A stretch of DNA of 55,535 nucleotides from Paenibacillus elgii NBRC 100335 (GTDB lineage Bacteria; Bacillota; Bacilli; Paenibacillales; NBRC-103111). Position 1 is the first letter of the stretch; each line of letters starts with the position of its first letter. Below the pieces are notes generated by a model that was not told the DNA's origin, made no database searches, and worked only from the letters and a program-made list of their open reading frames with translations. The stretch is from the NCBI RefSeq assembly GCF_004000865.1, contig NZ_BIMB01000049.1, positions 1 to 55,535 of the forward strand, given 5' to 3'. A program made the position numbers and the translations under genes. Positions 50,340 through 55,535 of the stretch are shown in pieces.

Positions 50340-50497
50340 TAGGTTCAAATCTCAGGGTATATCAACTAACAACGAATCCTCCTAAAGGTGAAGATGAAGT
50401 TTTTGTTTTAGATTTTTATCAATGGGGATAGTGTAGAGATAAGTTTTGATTTTGACGAATATTAACTAACAAATACACGTAAAGCGGAGTGAGATTT

Positions 50498-50920
50498 ATG
50501 CAAAGTAGTTTAGAACAAGATATTATTTTAACGGCGGAAAGCTTCACAAAGAACTTTTCTGATAAAGGGAATTTTGATTTTAGTGTAGATAGCCTACGAA
50601 ACGTAGACGATATTCTTGAAGAATTAGGTGGCTTTGAATTAGATGATAATATTTTGGATTCTGTCTCCTCTATGGCTGGATGTTATATTTTCGAAGTAGC
50701 AAGAAGGAATTATGGCGGAAAGTATTACTGGTTACAAGAAAGAGAACAACCTGTTTTAGTTACCGGCGAGCCGGAATTTTCAATTTCAATAATGGCATTC
50801 GAAAAAGTTAGAAGCAGAATTCAAAATGGAAAAGAAGATGAGATACCCTATTACTTTGATGGGTATATCCAGGCAATTGAAAAAGGAAAAGAAACGGGCT
50901 ACTGTGCAACAATTGTTTAA
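50498..50920 (+). CDS. Hypothetical AT-rich island protein, 140 residues
   Basis: ATG 50498 after GGAGTGAG. Acidic soluble protein (MQSSLEQDIILTAESFTKNF at the start, ARRNYGGKYYWLQEREQPVL in the middle, CATIV at the end). No domain recognised; the size, acidity and context recall polymorphic-toxin immunity proteins, but no toxin gene is next to it. Base composition is far more AT-rich than the flanks, suggesting acquisition. Confidence 0.7.
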   Translation: MQSSLEQDIILTAESFTKNFSDKGNFDFSVDSLRNVDDILEELGGFELDDNILDSVSSMAGCYIFEVARRNYGGKYYWLQEREQPVLVTGEPEFSISIMAFEKVRSRIQNGKEDEIPYYFDGYIQAIEKGKETGYCATIV

Positions 50921-50952
50921 ATAGCTGGGAAAAAGTTCTGGAGGGACGTTTA

Positions 50953-51540
50953 ATGAGATACGATGCGAACAAATTATATTGGTTAAATGAACCCGTGAGT
51001 TATTCTGTTCGGGAAGATGAGGTTATTATTACAACTGACCCTGGCACGGACTTCTGGCAGCGTACATACTACGGTTTTAGAAACGATAACGCTCCAGCTT
51101 TGTTATTCAAGATCAATGAACCATACTTTTCTTTCGTAGTCAGAACAGAGTTTGATAGCAAACATCGTTTTGATCAGTGTGGCGTCATTATTTACCAGAA
51201 CAGTGATAATTGGTTCAAGGCTTCAATTGAGTATGAAAATGAAGAGTATCAACGATTAGGAAGCGTTGTTACGAACCATGGATTTTCAGATTGGGCGACT
51301 ACAGATATTGATTCTAATATTAAAAGTATGTTTTACAGAGTTAGCCGTCGTGAGAGTGATTTCAGCATCGAGAATTCGTATGATGGCATCGAATATAAAC
51401 AAATGCGTATTTTTCATTTGTTTGAAGGAAAAGGAGAAATCCAACTGGGGATTTATGCATGTAGTCCTGAAAATTCTTCATTTAAATCTGTTTTTAGCGA
51501 GATGAAGATAACGGAATGCCAATGGAAAGTACATGAATAA
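50953..51540 (+). CDS. DUF1349 family protein
   Basis: 195 residues with a concanavalin-like beta-sandwich pattern: DPGTDFWQRTYYGF near 29, RFDQCGVIIYQNSDNWFKAS near 73, RLGSVVTNHGFSDW near 98 and GIYACSPENSSFKSVFSEMK near the end, all marks of DUF1349. Homologues are soluble proteins of unknown function, possibly carbohydrate-binding. GGAGGGA lies before the ATG, 32 nt after the previous gene, with which it shares the AT-rich composition. Confidence 0.85.
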   Translation: MRYDANKLYWLNEPVSYSVREDEVIITTDPGTDFWQRTYYGFRNDNAPALLFKINEPYFSFVVRTEFDSKHRFDQCGVIIYQNSDNWFKASIEYENEEYQRLGSVVTNHGFSDWATTDIDSNIKSMFYRVSRRESDFSIENSYDGIEYKQMRIFHLFEGKGEIQLGIYACSPENSSFKSVFSEMKITECQWKVHE

Positions 51541-51745
51541 TCCACACATGTATTGGAGGCACATTAACTATCATTTTGGGTTTTGCCCCCGATATGACAA
51601 GAAAGCTCGTTCGATAAGATGCGGTCTTAAACGAATGGTTTAGTCGATTTTTATGAAAAAGAACAACTTGACATATTAGTGTATTCAAGGAGATTACGGA
51701 CTCGTAATATACCTAATCCTAAGAAATGTTGTTACGCTCATAAGT
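51541..51745. other. Gene-free AT-rich junction
   Basis: No ORF with a ribosome binding site, RNA gene or transposon end is seen. It joins the DUF1349 gene to repeat copy B. Together with the repeat, 347 bp up to 51887 lack an intact gene. Confidence 0.5.
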
Positions 51746-51966
51746 GGATCGGATTGTTGGATATTGTATACGCCAATGCTGATGATTCAAGGACAGGAGC
51801 CGAATAACTGAGGAAATTATCATTCTTGTTTGCAGGAAGCGGGGAGGAGTTCTCCCTGCTTCCACCGCGTCATGTCTACATACAACACTAAGAGATCTGA
51901 TAAAGAATTTGCGATATTTGCTTTTCGACGTAAGCATCGTTGACGGTTTCCAGCTTGCTTGGAACA
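51746..51966. repeat. Diverged 220-bp direct repeat, copy B
   Basis: Partner of 49856-50070. It starts with a gene tail reading WIGLLDIVYANADDSRTGAE-stop (parallel to IGFMDIVNANTDDRMTRAD in copy A), continues with the same hairpin, and ends inside the intact tetR gene. Copy B thus has an intact tetR and a headless small gene; copy A has the reverse. Confidence 0.85.
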
Positions 51967-52526
51967 ATCAATTGATGCTTTTTCATCTGATAAAAATCCA
52001 TGAGCGCATTCTTTAAGGTGAGGTCGAATTGGATGGTAAACGACGGCTCCATAATACGCCGAAGCACGGCATCGTCCTGCACTAAAAATAGCTTGGCATT
52101 GATCGGCAGAAATACGCCGTCGGCTGCTCCACTTTTGAAAAATTGCTCCAGGCTGTTAATCCGCTCCTGCTGCGCAAAATAAAGGCTGTCCACTAAATTC
52201 GGGTACGCTTCCTTCAAATCCTCCAGCAAAATGTCGGGCATATAGACGACCGATTTCAAGGAATGCTCATAGGTTCGTTGAAATCGCTCGACGTAAGACA
52301 GGCTTTCGTCTGCCATCACGGTTTCGGCATAGGTAAAATAGCCGACGCAATGCTCGACGAACATGGTAATAATCTCGTCTTTGGACGAAAAATACTTATA
52401 CAGTGTCGCCTTGCTTATATCCATATGCCTGGCCATATCGTCCATATTGATCTGGCTGAATCTGTTTTTTCTCAGCACAGGCTTGATTTTATCGAAATAC
52501 TTGTTTTTGATATCCGCTTTGTCCAT
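51888..52526 (-). CDS. TetR/AcrR family regulator
   Basis: 212 residues. N-terminal helix-turn-helix: FSQINMDDMARHMDISKATL then YKYFSSKDEII (about 23-53), as in TetR proteins. The ligand domain follows without recognisable specificity. It is divergent from an MMPL-type efflux gene and the spacer has palindromes overlapping both promoters, so it most likely represses the pump and itself. Confidence 0.9.
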   Translation of the reverse strand: MDKADIKNKYFDKIKPVLRKNRFSQINMDDMARHMDISKATLYKYFSSKDEIITMFVEHCVGYFTYAETVMADESLSYVERFQRTYEHSLKSVVYMPDILLEDLKEAYPNLVDSLYFAQQERINSLEQFFKSGAADGVFLPINAKLFLVQDDAVLRRIMEPSFTIQFDLTLKNALMDFYQMKKHQLIVPSKLETVNDAYVEKQISQILYQIS

Positions 52527-52590
52527 CTAAGGGAACCTCCTATTCGCATCACTATCCCAGTATACCACATTCAAAATCCAAGCAAACCAT

Positions 52591-52639
52591 TTTAACTAAA
52601 AATACTAAGTTAAACTAAATTAATTCAAATAGTTTACTT
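52591..52639. promoter_or_regulatory. TetR operator region
   Basis: Overlapping inverted repeats: TTTAACT (52591-52597) with AGTTAAA (52608-52614), and AAGTTAAACTA (52607-52617) with TAGTTTACTT (52630-52639). The right arm contains the -35 hexamer of the efflux gene. Confidence 0.55.
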
Positions 52640-52661
52640 CGTCTATTTTTTGTTGTATATT
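52633..52661 (+). promoter_or_regulatory. Promoter of the MMPL gene
   Basis: TTTACT, 17-bp spacer, TATATT. The -35 lies in the operator-like palindrome. Confidence 0.6.
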
Positions 52662-52681
52662 TTGGTTAACCTTATTCAGTC

Positions 52682-54898
52682 ATGGAAGAGAGTGTGGTCG
52701 TAACGATGGAAAAAAGAAGCATACTTGCCCAATACGGCAGATTCGCTGCAAAAAAACGGGGATGGGTTCTCCTTGTCATGATCGTATTTGTCGTATGCTC
52801 GGCGGTGTGGGGAGTCGGGGCTTTTAGCCGGCTTACGGGAGGAGCAGGCTTTGACGATCCCTACAGCGAGTCGACTAAGGCCGACGAGCTTCTTGCGGGT
52901 CCCCTTGGGCGTTACGTTGCTGACGTCGTCGTGCTTTACGAGCATCCGAGCTTGTCTATAGACGATCCTTCGTTTGCGGGGCCGATTCAGCGGGCGCTGG
53001 CTTCCGTACCCGCAGAAGCCGTGATGCGGCTGCAGTCCTATTGGTCGACCGGTGATGAGGCGTTCATCTCCAAAGACCGGCACGCCGCCTACGTCACCTT
53101 TCAGCTTCCGTCCAACGATGAGCAGGTCCGCGTCCAGCAGTTCAAAACAATCAAGGACTTGTTCAAAGCCGACGGGCTGGATGTCAAGTTCGGCGGACTG
53201 ACGCCGATGACCGAACAGGTGAACGCGCAGACGGGGAGAGATATTGCGCTTGCCGAATCGTTATCGATCCCGTTATTGCTGCTTCTGCTTGTGATTATTT
53301 TTCGCAGCGCCGTTGCTGCGGCCTTACCGCTTGTGATCGGTATAGCGACGGCTGTCGGGTCGTTTGCCGTATTGCGGTCGTTAACCGCGTTTGTCGATGT
53401 CTCCACGTTTTCGATTAACGTCATTACCATGTTGGGATTGGGTCTTGCCATTGATTACGCGCTTTTTTGTGTGAGCCGGTTCCGCGAGGAGCTTGCTCTT
53501 GGCCATTCGGTGGATGAATCTATCGAACGAACGATGGCTACCGCAGGACGAACCGTCGCCTTCTCCGGTTTGACGGTGGCGGTATCGCTGGCATGCTTGA
53601 TCGTGTTTCCTTCGCGTTTTTTAAGCTCCATGGGCTACAGCGGCATGGCGGCTGTGTTGTTTTCCGTGCTCGGCACGCTGCTGCTGCTTCCCGCCTTGCT
53701 GCGCTTCGCCGGCTACCGGATCAATTCTTTGCGCCTCCCTTGGCCGAGGCTTCGAAAGTCCGGTACAGTCACGCCTGCGGGCAGATGGTACCGCGTAGCT
53801 CACGCGGTGATGCGCAGACCGTTCCTCGGCACCTTGGCGATCGTTTGCCTCCTTCTTGCTCTAGGCTCTCCTTTCCTGGGAGTGAACTGGGCCCGGCCGG
53901 GCGACTGGGTTCTGCCAGTCGGCGCGGATGCCCGAACGGTGACGGAGAAATTGGAGACCAATTTCCGCAAAGATCCGGCCAAAATCATGAGCGTCGTAGT
54001 CGCCATGCCACAATCCCCGGATTCACCGGACGCTAAGTCTGCCTTGCAGGACTATGCCCGCCGGTTGGATGCCGTCCGCGGCGTTGACAGTGCTGCCGTG
54101 ACAGGGGCACAAGGAAAGCTGGTGCGGCTCACGCTCGGTTATTCGATGAACCCTCAATCCCGCGAGGCCATGGGGATGGTAGAGGAGCTGCGCGCACAGA
54201 CACCTCCTCCCGGGGCGGAAGCATACTTTACAGGGATGCCCGCCTCGCGTGTGGACATTGTCAACATGATCGGCAGCAGGCTGCCGTGGATGGCCCTTTT
54301 CGTGGCGGTCGTTTCCTTCATCGTACTGTTCATGGCCTTCGGCTCGGTCGTCTTGCCGCTGAAATCCGTTGTCATGAATCTGCTTTCGCTTTCGGCCTCG
54401 TTCGGTGCGATCAAGCTTATTTTTCAGGACGGCTATCTCGCGGGGCTGCTGCATTTCGTCCCGGTCGGCGCGGTAGACGTCAATTTCCCGGTGCTGATCG
54501 TGGCCGTGGCTTTTGGCCTGTCGATGGATTACGAGGTGTTCCTGCTTTCCCGGATTCGCGAGGAATGGATGAAATCGAAGGATTCCGTAGAGTCCGTCGC
54601 TCTAGGCGTCCAGCGAACGGCGAACATTATTACCAGCGCTGCGCTATTGCTGATCATCGTCGTCGGAGGATTTATTTTGTCGGGAATTACATTTATGAAA
54701 ATGATCGGAGTGGGATTGGTCATCGCTATTGTCGTGGATGCAACGATTGTACGGGGGCTTCTGGTTCCAGCTACCATGCGGCTTCTCGGAAAATGGGCCT
54801 GGTGGTCGCCGGCGCCGTTATCCGGGTGGTGGGAGCGATACGGCATAAAAGAAAGCGTAGACCTCGCTCCGGCTACGAGCCGTCAGGCCAATCCTTAG
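52682..54898 (+). CDS. MMPL/RND-family transporter
   Basis: 738 residues, two halves each with one membrane helix, an extracytoplasmic loop and five clustered helices. Marks of the MMPL family: GAGFDDPYSESTKADELL near 55, LGLGLAIDYALFCVSRFREE near 255 and VAFGLSMDYEVFLLSRIREE near 610. It should export lipids, drugs or other hydrophobic compounds using the proton gradient. ATG 52682 is close to the start point and lacks a clear site; ATG 52706 after GGAAGAG is an alternative. Probably controlled by the divergent TetR. Confidence 0.9.
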   Translation: MEESVVVTMEKRSILAQYGRFAAKKRGWVLLVMIVFVVCSAVWGVGAFSRLTGGAGFDDPYSESTKADELLAGPLGRYVADVVVLYEHPSLSIDDPSFAGPIQRALASVPAEAVMRLQSYWSTGDEAFISKDRHAAYVTFQLPSNDEQVRVQQFKTIKDLFKADGLDVKFGGLTPMTEQVNAQTGRDIALAESLSIPLLLLLLVIIFRSAVAAALPLVIGIATAVGSFAVLRSLTAFVDVSTFSINVITMLGLGLAIDYALFCVSRFREELALGHSVDESIERTMATAGRTVAFSGLTVAVSLACLIVFPSRFLSSMGYSGMAAVLFSVLGTLLLLPALLRFAGYRINSLRLPWPRLRKSGTVTPAGRWYRVAHAVMRRPFLGTLAIVCLLLALGSPFLGVNWARPGDWVLPVGADARTVTEKLETNFRKDPAKIMSVVVAMPQSPDSPDAKSALQDYARRLDAVRGVDSAAVTGAQGKLVRLTLGYSMNPQSREAMGMVEELRAQTPPPGAEAYFTGMPASRVDIVNMIGSRLPWMALFVAVVSFIVLFMAFGSVVLPLKSVVMNLLSLSASFGAIKLIFQDGYLAGLLHFVPVGAVDVNFPVLIVAVAFGLSMDYEVFLLSRIREEWMKSKDSVESVALGVQRTANIITSAALLLIIVVGGFILSGITFMKMIGVGLVIAIVVDATIVRGLLVPATMRLLGKWAWWSPAPLSGWWERYGIKESVDLAPATSRQANP

Positions 54899-54962
54899 GG
54901 AGACTTATGCGGAACGTCGAGGCCGGTACGGCCCATATCACGAGATGGGGGAAAGTGAATTT

Positions 54963-55451
54963 ATGGTTGAACAAGTATTGATGGACAAATGGCTGTTTTT
55001 CTACAAATATATGCGTTCTCCAAAACAAATCGGAAGCGTTACGCCCAGCTCCCGGTTTCTTGCTTCCAAGCTCGTATCCCCGATTGCATGGGACGAAGTC
55101 AAGGCCGTGGCTGAATTAGGAGCGGGAACGGGAGCGGTCACAAGGTTCATTCGGCAAGCGAACCGCGGGCGGGCGGTTACGTTATTGTTCGAACAAGACC
55201 CGCTGCTGCGCAGCAAGCTCGGGCAGCATTACCCGGAAGCGATATGCTGTCCCGACGCTGCGCACATGCGGCAGGAGCTGGAGAGGAACGGAATCCCCCA
55301 GCTTGACGCCGTCATCAGCGGCTTGCCATTTTATAACTTTACGGAGCAATGGAGAGAACGGCTGCTTGAAGAAATTCACTCCGTCTTAAAGCCGGGCGGC
55401 CAGTTTATCGTTAAGGCTGAGAAGACTCCCTCTTCAATAAGGGGGAGATGA
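54963..55451 (+). CDS. SAM-dependent methyltransferase, C-terminally shortened
   Basis: 162 residues. SPKQIGSVTPSSRFLASKLV then AVAELGAGTGAVTRFI (SAM motif I) and VISGLPFYNF (the motif IV block of rRNA adenine dimethylase/phospholipid N-methyltransferase-like enzymes), with LKPGGQFIV near the end. Homologues continue for about 25-30 more residues; here the frame ends in KAEKTPSSIRGR right after that strand. It may be a 3'-truncated gene. ATG 54963 follows GGGGGAAAG. Cotranscription with the MMPL gene is likely. Confidence 0.78.
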   Translation: MVEQVLMDKWLFFYKYMRSPKQIGSVTPSSRFLASKLVSPIAWDEVKAVAELGAGTGAVTRFIRQANRGRAVTLLFEQDPLLRSKLGQHYPEAICCPDAAHMRQELERNGIPQLDAVISGLPFYNFTEQWRERLLEEIHSVLKPGGQFIVKAEKTPSSIRGR

Positions 55452-55465
55452 ATCAGCATCACTTG

Positions 55466-55494
55466 TGTACAAACGAGAACATATGTACTATAAT
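55466..55494 (+). promoter_or_regulatory. Promoter with SOS-like (LexA) box
   Basis: TATAAT at 55489-55494, with TGTACA 17 bp upstream. GAACATATGTAC (55477-55488) differs from the Bacillota LexA core GAAC-n4-GTTC mainly at one base and abuts the -10. It would make the partial gene at the edge DNA-damage inducible. Confidence 0.5.
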
Positions 55495-55528
55495 TGTGAT
55501 AAAATCACCAAAAGAGGTAAGTGCTAAC

Positions 55529-55535
55529 ATGTTGC
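55529..55535 (+). CDS. Start of a gene cut by the window edge
   Basis: ATG at 55529 after AGAGGTAA, 35 bp past a good promoter. Only the first two codons (Met-Leu) are in the window, so the product is unknown. Confidence 0.5.

Noticed and set aside
49672..51966. Complete transposon or integrative element bounded by the 220-bp repeats
   Set aside because: No transposase, integrase or att-like core; the repeats are diverged gene ends and better explained by duplication or recombination.

Overview
The window looks like a chromosomal segment of a Paenibacillus-type member of the Bacillota. The signs are moderately high GC, strong AGGAGG-type ribosome binding sites, TTG and GTG starts, SLH-anchored surface protein architecture, a YesMN-type two-component pair beside a sugar ABC transporter, a Fur-controlled siderophore uptake pair, a HxlR-controlled ribulose monophosphate pathway and an SOS-like box at the right edge. 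No complete insertion sequence, prophage or CRISPR array was seen.

Layout. 1-3.8 kb: end of a VCBS-repeat protein, a butanediol dehydrogenase with a divergent LacI-family repressor and two matching operators, then a PIG-L deacetylase. 3.8-7.9 kb: a frameshifted AlkA-type glycosylase and a Fur-box iron uptake pair (lipoprotein plus a double-length FecCD permease, no ATPase). 8.0-10.9 kb: the most unusual stretch, with two tiny ORFs that each have their own terminator, tRNA-Glu, a tRNA-shaped element, tRNA-Gln and an odd Asp-like tRNA, followed by YkuK (RNase H fold), KptA/Tpt1 (RNA 2'-phosphotransferase) and TatD nuclease genes. 11-13.3 kb: hxlA-hxlB and hxlR sharing a 22-bp operator. 13.3-15.7 kb: SEC-C protein and Tat-exported PhoX. 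15.8-24.5 kb: a GNAT / DUF6916-like / three tail-collar protein operon and a 2054-residue SLH-anchored adhesin-like protein. 24.6-32.6 kb: a five-gene SWIM / HEAT / MoxR AAA+ / DUF5682 / vWA cluster that resembles E. coli yehQ-yehL-yehM-yehP. 33.3-39.8 kb: sugar ABC transporter without ATPase plus YesMN. 39.9-43.9 kb: a dihydroorotate dehydrogenase-like domain fused to a membrane domain and an APC permease. 44.0-47.2 kb: a structured leader with an upstream ORF and terminator, then RtcB RNA ligase and an AAA+ ATPase. 47.2-52.5 kb: PNPOx-like and pentapeptide proteins, then a patchwork of decayed genes and AT-rich DNA flanked by a diverged 220-bp repeat. 52.5-55.5 kb: TetR/MMPL efflux pair, a shortened methyltransferase and the start of a possibly SOS-controlled gene.

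How it fits together. Two RNA-repair loci, tRNA array-ykuK-kptA-tatD and rtcB-AAA, lie in one window. Each starts with a TTGACA promoter, a short ORF with a strong ribosome binding site and an intrinsic terminator. My main hypothesis is an RNA damage and repair module under attenuation control. This is inference; enzyme families and gene order are directly visible, the joint function is not.
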